Positions 1-9,006 are shown, counted from the stretch's first letter. The stretch is 64,000 nucleotides of DNA from Geothrix sp. 21YS21S-4 (GCF_030845995.1 NZ_CP132719.1:124001-188000), one strand, 5' to 3'. The notes: generated from the sequence alone by a model not told the origin. Translations and numbers: made by a program.

Positions 1-1
1 G

Positions 2-523
2 GCCAGTGGTCCGGAGCTGTGGATCGTGGACCAGCACGTGGCCCACGAGCGCGTGCTGTACGAGCGTCTCTTCCTCCGCCGCCACGCTCCCGCGATCCAG
101 CCGCTGATGCCGCCCCGCGTCGTGCAGGTGGGACCGGAAGCGCTCGCCCGGCTCGCGCCCTTCCTCGCGGAGCTGGAGGCGGCCGGTGTGGAGGCCGACC
201 CCTTCGGCGGGGACGCCCTGGTGGTGCGGGGCCTCCCCGATTTCCTGGCCGATCGCGATCCCCAGGCCCTGCTGGAGGACCTCCTCGCCCGCCTGGAGCG
301 GGAGGGGCGCGTGGATCTCGACGCCTTCCGCCGGGACCTGAACGCGGAGCTGGCCTGCCGCGCCGCGATCAAGAAGCATCACGCCCTGCCGCCGGAGCTG
401 GCCCTGGGACTCATCCGGGACCTCCTCGCCTGCGAGGTCCCCAACACCTGCCCCCACGGCCGGCCCATCCTGAAAAAACTCACCCTGGAGGACCTGGAGC
501 GGAGCTTCGGGCGGCGGCTGTAG
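2..523 (+). CDS. mutL: DNA mismatch repair protein MutL, C-terminal part (5' end outside window)
   Basis: Partial gene whose reading frame is open from base 2, so the start lies before the window. The visible 173 residues are the C-terminal dimerisation domain of MutL, the ATP-driven matchmaker that links MutS mismatch recognition to downstream nicking and excision. Diagnostic stretches are LWIVDQHVAHERVLYE (family DQHAAHER), ACRAAIKKHHAL and NTCPHGRPILKKL near the end. The CPHGRP motif is typical of MutL proteins. The ORF stops at TAG (521-523) and is followed by a palindromic repeat, then by the convergent sigma-54 activator gene. Whether an endonuclease motif (DQHAxxExxE-like) is functional cannot be judged from this fragment. 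Identity is firm from motif order. Confidence 0.93.
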   Translation, partial: ASGPELWIVDQHVAHERVLYERLFLRRHAPAIQPLMPPRVVQVGPEALARLAPFLAELEAAGVEADPFGGDALVVRGLPDFLADRDPQALLEDLLARLEREGRVDLDAFRRDLNAELACRAAIKKHHALPPELALGLIRDLLACEVPNTCPHGRPILKKLTLEDLERSFGRRL

Positions 524-548
524 CGACTCATACAAGAGGCGAGCACGA

Positions 549-696
549 CCCAAGTATTTTCTTTTCATCACCAAGAAAAGCTCTACCCACTGGGGATGTG
601 GTTTCTTGGTGGCCTTCTCGACATCCGCTTTGCGGATGCGCGAGACGAAGGCGCATTTCGCGTCTTGGTGGTGATCCTTATCTTTTGAATGCAAAG
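549..696 (-). repeat. Palindromic intergenic repeat, CCACCAAG family, copy 1
   Basis: Fills the gap between convergent mutL and the sigma-54 activator gene. Read on the minus strand it begins CTTTGCATTCAAAAGATAAG, continues with ATCACCACCAAG, and ends with CTTTTCTTGGTGATGAAAAG followed by AAAATACTTGGG. The copy at 61879-61992 has the same ends in the same order, and the copy at 50592-50678 shares the core. The interior (about 575-660) differs between copies but keeps short inverted repeats, for example CATCCGCTTTGCGGATG. No ORF or transposase is present. Being at a convergent junction, it may act as a transcript end or as a REP-like element; that is inference. Confidence 0.7.
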
Positions 697-701
697 GGGT
701 A

Positions 702-3700
702 TCAGACGCCGGTGTCTTCGCCCCCCGCCGCCCGCTCGGCCACCAGATCCACCCCCAGCCGCTTGGCGGCGGCGTAGAGGGCGGGGCGGGCGAAGCCCAG
801 GGTTTCGGCGGCCTCGGCCACGCGGAAGCGGGTGGCGCGGAGGGTGTCCAGGAGCAGGCGGCGCTGGAAGGCGCGGGTGGCGTCGTCCCAGGTGCGGGCC
901 TGGAGAACGGGCATCTCCAATTCGGGAAAGTGGCGGGGCTTCAGCGTGTCGCCCTCGCAGCGCAGGACTGCGCGCTCCAGGGCGTGGAGCAGCTCCCGCA
1001 CGTTGCCCGGCCACGGGCGGCGGGCCAGGGCCTCCGGCAGTCCCGGCGCCAGCAGCGGGATGGGGCGGCGGGCGGATTGGGCGGCGCGGGGCAGGAGCCG
1101 CGGGACGAGGAAGGGGAATTCGTGGCGCCGAAGCGAAAGGGGCGGCAGGTCGAGCACCGCGCCCTGGAGGCGGAACAGCAGGTCCCGGCGGAACGCGCCC
1201 GCGGCGGCCAGGTCGTCCATGGGGCGGTGCGTGGCCGCGGCAAATCTCACGTCCACCTTCACGGCGTGATCGGAGCCCACCCGGCGGATCTCGCGCTCCT
1301 GCAGGACGCGGAGCAGCAGCGACTGGAGCCGTGGCGACAGGTCCGCCACTTCGTCCAGGAACAGGGTCCCGCCTCGGGCGGCCTCGATGGCCCCGCGCCG
1401 GTCCCGGTCGGCTCCGGTGAACGCGCCCTTCACGTGGCCGAACAGCTCGGATTCCAGCAGGCCCTCGGCGAAGGCGGAGCAGTTCACGGCCACCAGCGGA
1501 CCGGGGCGCCCCGAGCGGTGGTGGAGTTCGCGGACCGCCAGCTCCTTCCCGCTGCCCGTGGGGCCCAGGATCAGGACGGGCAGGTCCGACCCCGCGACGC
1601 GATCCAGCTCGCGCAGCACGCCGGCCATGGGCTCGCTGCCGTCCGTCAGGAGAAGTTCGCCTGCCACGGGGGGCTCCGGAGTCCGAGCGCCCCGCAGCCG
1701 CGCCACCCACGGGGCCAGCAGGAACGCCTCCGCGGGCGGTTCAGGCGGTGCGTCCGGTGGGTGCGCGAGGAGGATCGCGCCCACGGCCGCGCCTTCCCAC
1801 AGGAGGGGATGGCCCCGCCAGATCCAGCGCCCGTTGGCGAACGCGGCGAGGAAGCCCTCCTGGGCGAGGCGGCCGAGGGCGCCCTCCGGTGGCGCTTCCC
1901 CGCGCCCCAGGCTGCGGACGCGGCCTTCCTCCTCCCAGGCGATCCACGCCGGGGCGGCGCGCTGGGCCAGCCACGCGTCCAGCAGCGCCCGGGGCGCGGG
2001 TTCCGCGGGGGCCTCCGCTTCGGGCCACAGGGCGGCCAGGCGCCGCTGATGCCGGGAAGACGTGGCCCGCTCGGCGATGGCCTGGAGGGCCAGGAGCGCG
2101 TCGGCGCGCCGGAGGTCGGGCCGGCGCTCAAGGATCCGCAGGCCCAGTTCCAGCCGCATCACCTGCGTGGGGCACGCCTCCCAGGCGGCCCAGAAGGCCT
2201 CCGGCGATCCGGTTCCTCGCAGCAGACGGTGGGCCTCCCAGCTCAGCCGCGTCTCGGGATCCGCCGTGGGGGGCGGCGGTTCCGCCATGGGTCCCAGGGC
2301 GGCCTCCAGGAAGCGGGCATAGGGGTGGTCGGGAGCGTGGAGAAGGGCGTCGCGCACCACGTCCCACTGCTCGCGATCCGCCGCGTGGCCGGCCAGGAGT
2401 CCCCAGGCCGGCGGGAAATCCGGATGGGCCGCCACCAGCCGCCGGATGCGGGCGAGGGCGGCGTCGGGCTCCAGCAGGACTTCCGCCACCTGGGCTTCCT
2501 CCAGGTCGCGCCAGGGCTGGGGCAGCGGACCGCGCAGGGCGACCCAGCGCCGATGGGCCGGCAGGTCCCCCCACTTGAGGGCGAGATGGGCGGCGTTGGA
2601 GGCGGCGCGCTCGGCCCAGTCCGCCGCCCCCAGGCGCAGGAAATGGGCGTGGGCGAGGGTGAAGGCCCGGAGGCTCCCCTCGGGATCGCAGCCCTCGTCC
2701 GCCCGCCGTCCCCGGGCCATCCAGTGGAAGGGATCGGCACAGGGATGGACGGGCTCATCCCAGCCCGGATAGCCCGGTACGGATTCCGGTGCCTCCCCGC
2801 CCCACCGCATCCGCAGGCGGTCCCAGGTGGGATGGCCCGAGGGCGGAGGAAGCGTGGGACGGCGGAGGTCCTCCCTCAGATCCGCCTCCACGGCGGCGGC
2901 CCACCCCGGGGGCGGTTCCACAGAGGCCTTCATCTGAAGCAGGTCTTCCAGCGACTTTTCCGGAGATGCGCCGCCCGCCAGCCCCGGCGCCGCGAGAGGG
3001 GCGAGCCCCGCGGGGGAGGCGCCGAACCCGCGGCCCCAGGCCCGAAGGCGCGGATCCACCATCCAGCCGCCACCGGGAAGCGCCGTGAGCCACGGTTCAC
3101 CGCGGTGGGAAGCCAGATCGGCGGGCAGCGCCGCCAGAATCAGCGGACCCGCCTGGGCCTGGAGCGCCGGCCAGGGCAGGACGGGATCGAGCGCGCCTTC
3201 CGGAAGCAGCCGTCCCTCGGCGTCCTGGGCGCGGAGCAGAATCTCCCACCAGCCGGGCGGGAGCGTCCGCAGCGAATCGGGAACCAGGATCTCCAGGAAA
3301 GGGGGGAGGTGGAGCGTGCCTTCGGCATCCACCGCTCCCAGGGGCGCGATCCACCGCAGGCGCTGGGCGCGGTCCAGAAGGACGGATCCGGCCGCCATCC
3401 ACGGGGTGCCGTCGCCGTCCAGAAGCGCTTCCCAGGCCCAGGCCCGGAGTTCGTCCTCCTTCGATCCGCGCTGGGCAGGGGGAACGCCTGGGCTCCCATG
3501 CCGGAGCAGGGCCACCCACGCGGGATCGGGACGCGGCTCGAAGATCTCGGACAGGCTTGCGACCTGGGGGCCGGCGGGGCGGCGGGCCACCTGGTTCAGC
3601 CGCGGCCACCGGCCTTCCCGGCCTCCGAGCATCCAGGCCTGGCTGAGGGCGGCCAGCGCCCAGGCGGGATCGCCCCACCGCCGCCCTCGGTCGAGCCCCC

Positions 3701-3740
3701 AGGGGGCCTTCCAGTGGCCCAGCCAGGCGGCCTTCAGCAT
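702..3740 (-). CDS. sigma-54-dependent transcriptional activator with a long unassigned N-terminal region
   Basis: About 1012 residues. The last third is a classic bacterial enhancer-binding protein. It has an AAA+ domain with Walker A GPTGSGKE (about residue 715), the sigma-54 contact motif GAFTGA (about 760), Walker B GGTLFLDEV (about 783) and WPGNVREL (about 905), then a Fis-type helix-turn-helix (about 955-990, RVAEAAETLGFARPALYAAA). It would open sigma-54 promoters by ATP hydrolysis. The first roughly 680 residues are Trp/Pro/Ala-rich, with helical pairs that could be TPR-like, and I see no receiver, PAS or GAF signature. I chose ATG 3740 because it overlaps the aroA stop (ATGCTGA); an upstream in-frame ATG at 3767 lies inside aroA. 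Last gene of the minus-strand operon. The stimulus is unknown. Confidence 0.85.
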   Translation of the reverse strand: MLKAAWLGHWKAPWGLDRGRRWGDPAWALAALSQAWMLGGREGRWPRLNQVARRPAGPQVASLSEIFEPRPDPAWVALLRHGSPGVPPAQRGSKEDELRAWAWEALLDGDGTPWMAAGSVLLDRAQRLRWIAPLGAVDAEGTLHLPPFLEILVPDSLRTLPPGWWEILLRAQDAEGRLLPEGALDPVLPWPALQAQAGPLILAALPADLASHRGEPWLTALPGGGWMVDPRLRAWGRGFGASPAGLAPLAAPGLAGGASPEKSLEDLLQMKASVEPPPGWAAAVEADLREDLRRPTLPPPSGHPTWDRLRMRWGGEAPESVPGYPGWDEPVHPCADPFHWMARGRRADEGCDPEGSLRAFTLAHAHFLRLGAADWAERAASNAAHLALKWGDLPAHRRWVALRGPLPQPWRDLEEAQVAEVLLEPDAALARIRRLVAAHPDFPPAWGLLAGHAADREQWDVVRDALLHAPDHPYARFLEAALGPMAEPPPPTADPETRLSWEAHRLLRGTGSPEAFWAAWEACPTQVMRLELGLRILERRPDLRRADALLALQAIAERATSSRHQRRLAALWPEAEAPAEPAPRALLDAWLAQRAAPAWIAWEEEGRVRSLGRGEAPPEGALGRLAQEGFLAAFANGRWIWRGHPLLWEGAAVGAILLAHPPDAPPEPPAEAFLLAPWVARLRGARTPEPPVAGELLLTDGSEPMAGVLRELDRVAGSDLPVLILGPTGSGKELAVRELHHRSGRPGPLVAVNCSAFAEGLLESELFGHVKGAFTGADRDRRGAIEAARGGTLFLDEVADLSPRLQSLLLRVLQEREIRRVGSDHAVKVDVRFAAATHRPMDDLAAAGAFRRDLLFRLQGAVLDLPPLSLRRHEFPFLVPRLLPRAAQSARRPIPLLAPGLPEALARRPWPGNVRELLHALERAVLRCEGDTLKPRHFPELEMPVLQARTWDDATRAFQRRLLLDTLRATRFRVAEAAETLGFARPALYAAAKRLGVDLVAERAAGGEDTGV

Positions 3741-5005
3741 CCCAGCATCCGGGTCCAGACCTCCCAAAAGCCGGGGAAGGTCTTCGCGACACAGCCGGGA
3801 TCGAGCAGCTCTCCGCCGCGGCGGAGACCGCCCACGGCCGCCGCGAAGGCCATGCGGTGGTCGTTACGGGGATTGAAGAGCGGGCGGTCCCCTAGCGGGG
3901 CGCCGGGCGCGATCCGCAGGGTGTGGTCCCCGACGACTTCCGCGGTGCCGCCCAGCCAGCGCACCAGCTCCGCCGAAGCTTCCAGCCGGTCGCATTCCTT
4001 GAGAGGGAGGGTGTGGAGCCCGCGCAGTTCGGAGGAGCCGGGCGCCAGGGCCGCGAGGCCCGCCAGGACGGGGCCCAGGTCCGGGCAATCCGTCAGGTCC
4101 GCGTCGAAGCCCCGGAGGAGGGGACCGGTCACTTCCAGGTCCTGAGTTCCTTTCCAAACGACGACGCAGCCCGCGGTCCGCAGGATGTCCACCAGGGCGC
4201 GGTCCCCCTGGGCGTCCTCGGGATCCAGCGGCGCCACGCGCAGGGACCGGCCCGTGGCGGCGGCCGCGGCGAGGAAGGCCGCCGCCCCGCTCCAGTCGCC
4301 GGGCAGATCCAGATCCCGGGGCGCGAGGGCCCCGCCCGGGATGGTCCAGGCGCGCGGTTCCAGGTGGGCGCCGCAGCCGAAGCGATGGAGCCACTGGGTG
4401 GTGAGGGCCAGGTAGCTGGGGCTGGCGGCCTCGGTCCACCGCAGGACGCCCCCCTCCGGGAGCGCCGCGGCGGCCAGGGCCAGCCCCGTCAGGAACTGGC
4501 TGCTGAGCCGGGCGTCCACCGTGAGCTCCAGCCTCCGGGGAGGGGAATCCGCGGGGTGGAGCCGGGCGCCGTTGGAGCCGGGTTCCCACCGTGCGCCGAG
4601 GGCTTCCAGGGGCGCCAGCAGGGGGCCGAGGGGCCGCTCAAAGAGGCGGGGATCGCCTTCGAGCTGGATGGCCCCTTCGCCCCGCAGGGCCAGCCAGGGC
4701 AGGAGGAAGCGCAGGGTCGTGCCCGACGCGCCGAGCCACAGGGGCGCGGCGGCCTTGGGCCGGGCGCCGCCCGCGACGGTCCACGTTCCCTCCGCCTCGG
4801 TGACGGGGCATCCCAGCGCCCCGAGGGCCTGGCGCATCCACCGCGTGTCCTCGGCTTCGAGCCCCCCCCGCAGGCGGGTCGTTCCGGGCGCCAGGGCGGC
4901 GAGGATGAGGGCGCGGTTGGTGGCGGATTTCGAGCCCGGGATGGACGCGGGGCGAAGCGCCTCCGCCGGCGCGAGGTGGCGGTCATCGGGAAGACGCAGG
5001 GACAT
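3734..5005 (-). CDS. aroA: 3-phosphoshikimate 1-carboxyvinyltransferase (EPSP synthase)
   Basis: 423 residues, the usual length. Transfers the enolpyruvyl group of PEP to shikimate-3-phosphate, the sixth step of the shikimate pathway, in the cytoplasm. Visible signatures are PGSKSATNRALILAALAPG near residue 24 (S3P-binding Lys and Ser), LGASGTTLRFLLPWLA (here GASGTT rather than the common GNAGTA), LPLKECDRLEA (family KESDR) and NDHRMAFAAAV near the C-terminus. The gene follows a small membrane protein gene by 54 bases, and its stop overlaps the start of the sigma-54 activator, so the two are probably translationally coupled. The GASGTT variant of the PEP loop might alter glyphosate sensitivity, but that is only an inference. 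Confidence 0.95.
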   Translation of the reverse strand: MSLRLPDDRHLAPAEALRPASIPGSKSATNRALILAALAPGTTRLRGGLEAEDTRWMRQALGALGCPVTEAEGTWTVAGGARPKAAAPLWLGASGTTLRFLLPWLALRGEGAIQLEGDPRLFERPLGPLLAPLEALGARWEPGSNGARLHPADSPPRRLELTVDARLSSQFLTGLALAAAALPEGGVLRWTEAASPSYLALTTQWLHRFGCGAHLEPRAWTIPGGALAPRDLDLPGDWSGAAAFLAAAAATGRSLRVAPLDPEDAQGDRALVDILRTAGCVVVWKGTQDLEVTGPLLRGFDADLTDCPDLGPVLAGLAALAPGSSELRGLHTLPLKECDRLEASAELVRWLGGTAEVVGDHTLRIAPGAPLGDRPLFNPRNDHRMAFAAAVGGLRRGGELLDPGCVAKTFPGFWEVWTRMLGC

Positions 5006-5059
5006 CCAGCGAGCGTGCCCGGTCGGCGGACGGGGCGCAAGCGCCCGATCCGGCGGGAT

Positions 5060-5449
5060 TCAGCCCACGTTCTCGAACACGGGCTTGGAGATGCGCTTGT
5101 CCGTCGCCAGGGTCCACTGGTAGGCGCCGTAGAAGTCGATCACCCGCTTGTAGCGGAGGGTGATGGTGCAGGTCCCGCTCTCCCCGCTGGTGGTCTTGGT
5201 CACGCGCACGGCGTTCTTGTCCGCCAGGACTTCGGCGATCCCCAGTTCGCGGGCCTTGTCCTTGACCTCGCGCTCCACGGCTTCCGGGGATTTGCGGGAC
5301 GCGCCGCTGGCGATGAAGTCGCAGGCGTCGGCCAGTTCGCTGTTGCTGTAGTACACCGGCCCCGCCTTGTAGGCGATGCCGCCGAGCAGGCCGAGGACGA
5401 GCAGGGAGAGGATGCAGCCGATCTTGCCTTCGCCGCGCTGGTGCCGCAT
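5060..5449 (-). CDS. small single-pass membrane protein of unknown function
   Basis: 129 residues. The N-terminus is MRHQRGEGKIG, then a hydrophobic helix (about 12-30, CILSLLVLGLLGGIAYKAGP), then a soluble domain of about 95 residues. The pattern (short basic cytoplasmic tail, one transmembrane helix, then YYSNSELADACDF) resembles DUF4845-type proteins, but I cannot confirm that. The start has a good ribosome site (GGAGG, 4 bases upstream). It sits 10 bases after the PEGA/PDZ gene and 54 before aroA in a run of same-strand genes, so it is probably co-transcribed. Function unknown; an envelope role is inferred from the membrane anchor and the neighbours. Confidence 0.75.
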   Translation of the reverse strand: MRHQRGEGKIGCILSLLVLGLLGGIAYKAGPVYYSNSELADACDFIASGASRKSPEAVEREVKDKARELGIAEVLADKNAVRVTKTTSGESGTCTITLRYKRVIDFYGAYQWTLATDKRISKPVFENVG

Positions 5450-5459
5450 GGTGCCTCCG

Positions 5460-7493
5460 CTACTTCAGGTCGTCGAGGGCCTGCCGCGCCAGGGGGGCGA
5501 TCAGGGGACCGTCGGGGCCGAGAAGGGTTGCCTGAGGATACTTCAGGGCCTGCCGGAACGCCTGCGCCGCTTCGGCCTGATACGCGGGCCCGAGGTGGAG
5601 GAAGCAGACCCCCGTGTGGTAGTCGATCGTCCCCTGGCTCACCCCGGCGACGGTGCTCAGGCGGGCGTCCCGCAGCAGCTCGATGGCCCGGTCGAACTCG
5701 CGGAAGTGCATGTAAGCCAGCGCCAGGTTCAGGCGGACGAGGTTCGCCTCGTCGCCCTTCGCGCCGGCGTAATGAAGGCGCAGGCGGGCCAGGACGGCGG
5801 GATAGCACAGCTCCGGGGCGCGGATGGGAATCTCCAGGGCCTCCGCCTGGATCGGGAGAACCACCGGCGCGCCGTCCTGCACGAGGCTGAGGGTGGGTTT
5901 CCCGCCCGCCAGGAGCTGGCGCAGAGCCGCGGTGGAGGGGAGGGGCCGGCCTTCGGCCTGGACGATGGGCTTTCCGGGCCGGATCCCCGCCTTCTGCGCC
6001 GCGTCGGAGGCGGCCAGGACCCACGGTCCCGGTTCGCCGGGAACGTCCAGCAGCGTCAGGCCCAGGCCCGGCTCCCGGAGGGGCGGTTGGGCGTCGAGGC
6101 TGGCGGCGAGGGCGGCGAGCGGATCCTGCTCCAGGGGCTTCACCACGGCCTTCATGGACTCGCCCTCCGGCGTGGCCACGCGCAGCTCCAGCCGATGGAC
6201 CACCGGATCGGCCACCGGCACCGCCGTCAGGAAGAGTTCCGCCTCCCGGGTCTCCTTCAGGCGCGCCAGGGCCTGGGCGGGCGTCTCGCCGGTGCGCACG
6301 GGCACGTAGGCCACCTCGCGGAGGCGCTCTCCGAAAGCCTCCAATTGGGCGAGGATGCGGGCCCGGCCCGTGAAGTCGGTCTCCCCTTCCAGCCCCAGGA
6401 AGGCCAGGCGGGGCTTGGGCCGGGCTTCCACGGCCAGGGATTTCCCGTCCTCCACGGTGACGCGCTGGGAGAACCCGCCGGCGGGGAAGCGCACCAGCAG
6501 GTCGTAGGCGCCGGAGCAGACGGGCAGTTGGGCGATGGGAAGCGGGCCCTGGCTCTGGCCCGACAGGAACAGCTCGCCGCCGTCCCAGGCGGAGCTCACG
6601 GACAGCGTGCCCTTGGAGGCCTCCAGGCGGATGGGTTCCAGGGTGTGGTCCGCCCAGGGCGTGGACAGGCCCTCGTCCATCTCCAGGACCCGGGTCCGGT
6701 AGCAGGGGGCTTTGACTTCCAGCCGGTGCTTGCCGGCGGCCAGCTCCGCGATCACGAAGGGCTCGGACAGGTCTTCGGGGCGCAGGCCGAGGGGCAGCGC
6801 CAGGGGCGCGGCCTCAGGACCGGCGTGGCCCTTGGTCCGCCCCAGGCTGCGCCCGTCCAGCAGGATCTCGGCGCCGCTGGGCTGGGTGTGGAGGGTGACG
6901 GCGGAGGAGACGCGCGTCAGCTTGAACTCCGCGTTGCGGGATTCCTTTCCGGCGAGATCCAGGGCGACCTCCGCCGGGGCGTAGCCGGGCCGGGCGTAGG
7001 CGAGCTTGTGGGGGCCGAAGGGGAGGAACTTGCGGGAGAGGGGCGCTCCGGGCCGGCCGTCCACGGTGAGCACCCCGCCCTCCGGCGCGTAGCTGAGCTT
7101 CACCACGGCGTACTTCTCGGCCTTCAGCTTGTCGAACAGGGCCGCCAGGCGCTGGGAGGTGATGGCGCGGTCCACCTCGAAATCGGGATTGAGGTCGATC
7201 AGCGCCTGGAGCCGGACCTGGGCCCGGGGCTTGTTCTGGGCGCTGCGGTCGTCCAGGACCGCCAGCCAGTTGTAGGCCTCGCCCAGCACCTGGAGCCACT
7301 CGGGATCGAGAGACGCGGCCCGGGGAGCCAGGACCTCGACCACCTTCTCGAAGCGGGCCGACGCCCCTTCGCGGTCGCCCTGGGTGGCCCACAGGGCCTT
7401 GGCCTGGAGGAAGGCGTCCTTGAGGGCGGGGTCCTGGGCCGCGAGGGCGGATCCCAGGAGAAGCGCGAGGGGAAGGAGGTTGCGAAGGCGCAT
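5460..7493 (-). CDS. secreted PEGA-domain protein with PDZ-like and TPR-like segments
   Basis: 677 residues with a signal peptide (MRLRNLLPLALLLGSALAAQ, cleavage after AAQ likely). The N-terminal quarter looks like a TPR helical region (KALWATQGDREGASARFEKV). PEGA-type beta repeats follow around residues 170-330 (LHTQPSGAEILLDGRSLG). A PDZ-like segment lies near 500-560 (AAQKAGIRPGKPIVQAEGRP), and there is another TPR stretch at the C-terminus (LNLALAYMHFREFDRAIELL). PEGA domains are usually found in extracytoplasmic or surface-associated proteins. It starts one base after the stop of the TPR/propeller gene, so the two are translationally coupled. The partner and exact job are unknown; an envelope scaffold or protein-assembly role is plausible. 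Confidence 0.78.
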   Translation of the reverse strand: MRLRNLLPLALLLGSALAAQDPALKDAFLQAKALWATQGDREGASARFEKVVEVLAPRAASLDPEWLQVLGEAYNWLAVLDDRSAQNKPRAQVRLQALIDLNPDFEVDRAITSQRLAALFDKLKAEKYAVVKLSYAPEGGVLTVDGRPGAPLSRKFLPFGPHKLAYARPGYAPAEVALDLAGKESRNAEFKLTRVSSAVTLHTQPSGAEILLDGRSLGRTKGHAGPEAAPLALPLGLRPEDLSEPFVIAELAAGKHRLEVKAPCYRTRVLEMDEGLSTPWADHTLEPIRLEASKGTLSVSSAWDGGELFLSGQSQGPLPIAQLPVCSGAYDLLVRFPAGGFSQRVTVEDGKSLAVEARPKPRLAFLGLEGETDFTGRARILAQLEAFGERLREVAYVPVRTGETPAQALARLKETREAELFLTAVPVADPVVHRLELRVATPEGESMKAVVKPLEQDPLAALAASLDAQPPLREPGLGLTLLDVPGEPGPWVLAASDAAQKAGIRPGKPIVQAEGRPLPSTAALRQLLAGGKPTLSLVQDGAPVVLPIQAEALEIPIRAPELCYPAVLARLRLHYAGAKGDEANLVRLNLALAYMHFREFDRAIELLRDARLSTVAGVSQGTIDYHTGVCFLHLGPAYQAEAAQAFRQALKYPQATLLGPDGPLIAPLARQALDDLK

Positions 7494-7494
7494 G

Positions 7495-8964
7495 TCAGTT
7501 CAACCGGAGGAGGAGGTCGTTGCGGCGGTCGCAGAGGATGACGCCGCCCGTGCGGTCCAGGGCGAGGGAGGTGATCCGCCCCGTCACGCCCAGGGCCTTG
7601 AAGGTCGCCTGCCGCAGGACCGCCCCGTCGGGACCGAAGATCACGACGCCCTCGCCGAAATCTCCGCCGTCCACCAGCGCCGCCACTTGGCCCGCGCCGT
7701 CCGAGGCCAGCGCCGCGACGGTGCGGAAGGCGGCGGGAAGATCCTTGCCGTAGGGCACGACCACCGCCGGCTGGCCCTCGGCGTCCAGGAAGAGCAGCTT
7801 GCGGTCGGCGTCGGATGCCACGGCCATCCCGCCCGAGGGCAGGGGCGCCAGGGCATTGAGCGTGGGGGAAGCGACCGTCCGCGACGTGCCGTCCGCCGCG
7901 AACAGGCTCAGGGCCGAGGTCTTGGCGTCGGCCACCCACAGCGTGCCCCAGCAGTCCACGGCCGCGCCCGAGATGGCCGACAGCGTCCCCAACGCTTGGG
8001 GAGCGGGCGAATCCTCCCGCACGACGCCCCCCTTGGAGAGGAGCCACACGGCGTCTGAGGGAGAGGCCACCAGGGCGCGGGCCCCGGCAGCGGTGGGACC
8101 GGCGGGGACGAGCTCCCCGTTCCGGAGGCGGGAGGCGCGGTCCAGTTCGTTCTGGTACACGAGCAGGTCCCCGCCGGGCGTGGTGGCGAGGAGGGTGGGC
8201 GTCTTGAGCCACTTCGCCCGCCCACTGGGCCAGGGTCCTTCGTTCCGCAGCGGAGGCCGCTGAAGGCGGTGCTTCACCCGGAGCGCCAGCCGCCAGCCGG
8301 CCTCTTCGGCCTCGGGGCTCTGGGGCGCGTGCGTCCGCAGCCGCTGGAGCATCCGCAGGCAGCCGGGCAGGTCGTTCATCAGATCGAGGACTTCGGCGGC
8401 CTGGAGCATGGCCTGGGGCGCGATGGGCGCGTCGGGGCGCAGGCGGAAGGCCTCCACGAACTGCTGGAGGGCCCGGCCCCACTGGCCCTGGTCGCGCCAG
8501 GCCCGCCCGAGCTGGAACCGCGCGTCGGGGATCACGGCGGCATCGGGAAACAGGTCGAGGACGCGGTTGAACTCGGCCATGGCGTCCTTGAGGTCCGCAG
8601 GGCGGCGGGCTTCCCGGGCCAAGAGGATTCCCCGGAGCAGCAGGCCATCGGCGGCCTCGGGAGCCTGGATGTACTCGGCCTTCAGGCGATCCAGGTAGGG
8701 CAGGGCGGCTTCGGGCTTCTTCGCCACCTCCACCTGGTGCCGGGCCAGCCGCAGCAGGGCCTGGGGGGCCTCCGCGCTCCGGGGGGCGGTCTGCAGGAGC
8801 TGCGTCCAGGTCTCCAGCGCCTCCTTGTGGGAGCCCGCGGCGTAGGCCCGCTCGCCGCTCCGGTAGAGGCGCTCCGCGAGGGCCGCGTCGGGGGCCTGCG
8901 CGGCGAGGGGCAGGGCGCACAGCAGGGCGGCCGGGGCGGAGGGCCAGCGGAAGGAGGACGGCAT
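7495..8964 (-). CDS. secreted TPR and beta-propeller (NHL-like) protein
   Basis: About 489 residues from the ATG at 8964, which has GAGG six bases upstream; an in-frame ATG at 8991 has no ribosome site. The N-terminus is a signal peptide (MPSSFRWPSAPAALLCALPL, cleaved near AAQA). Residues 25-230 carry tetratricopeptide helices of the YbgF/BamD type (SGERAYAAGSHKEALETW, FQLGRAWRDQGQWGRALQQF). The second half (250-489) has repeated four-strand blades such as DGTSRTVASPTLNALAPLPS and GRITSLALDRTGGVILCDRR, as in NHL or SMP-30-like propellers. It starts 42 bases after the HEAT-repeat gene stop and abuts the PEGA gene. Probably an envelope protein-protein interaction scaffold; specific function unknown. 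Confidence 0.78.
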   Translation of the reverse strand: MPSSFRWPSAPAALLCALPLAAQAPDAALAERLYRSGERAYAAGSHKEALETWTQLLQTAPRSAEAPQALLRLARHQVEVAKKPEAALPYLDRLKAEYIQAPEAADGLLLRGILLAREARRPADLKDAMAEFNRVLDLFPDAAVIPDARFQLGRAWRDQGQWGRALQQFVEAFRLRPDAPIAPQAMLQAAEVLDLMNDLPGCLRMLQRLRTHAPQSPEAEEAGWRLALRVKHRLQRPPLRNEGPWPSGRAKWLKTPTLLATTPGGDLLVYQNELDRASRLRNGELVPAGPTAAGARALVASPSDAVWLLSKGGVVREDSPAPQALGTLSAISGAAVDCWGTLWVADAKTSALSLFAADGTSRTVASPTLNALAPLPSGGMAVASDADRKLLFLDAEGQPAVVVPYGKDLPAAFRTVAALASDGAGQVAALVDGGDFGEGVVIFGPDGAVLRQATFKALGVTGRITSLALDRTGGVILCDRRNDLLLRLN

Positions 8965-9006
8965 GAAGGCCTCGAGTCGAAGGATGATCATAGCGGTCCG
9001 GTCCGC

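Noticed and set aside
930-4145. Very long plus-strand open frame opposite the sigma-54 activator and aroA
   Set aside because: It is a GC-rich shadow with Arg/Gly/Pro-rich low-complexity translation and no motif; the minus strand carries clear domains in the same region.
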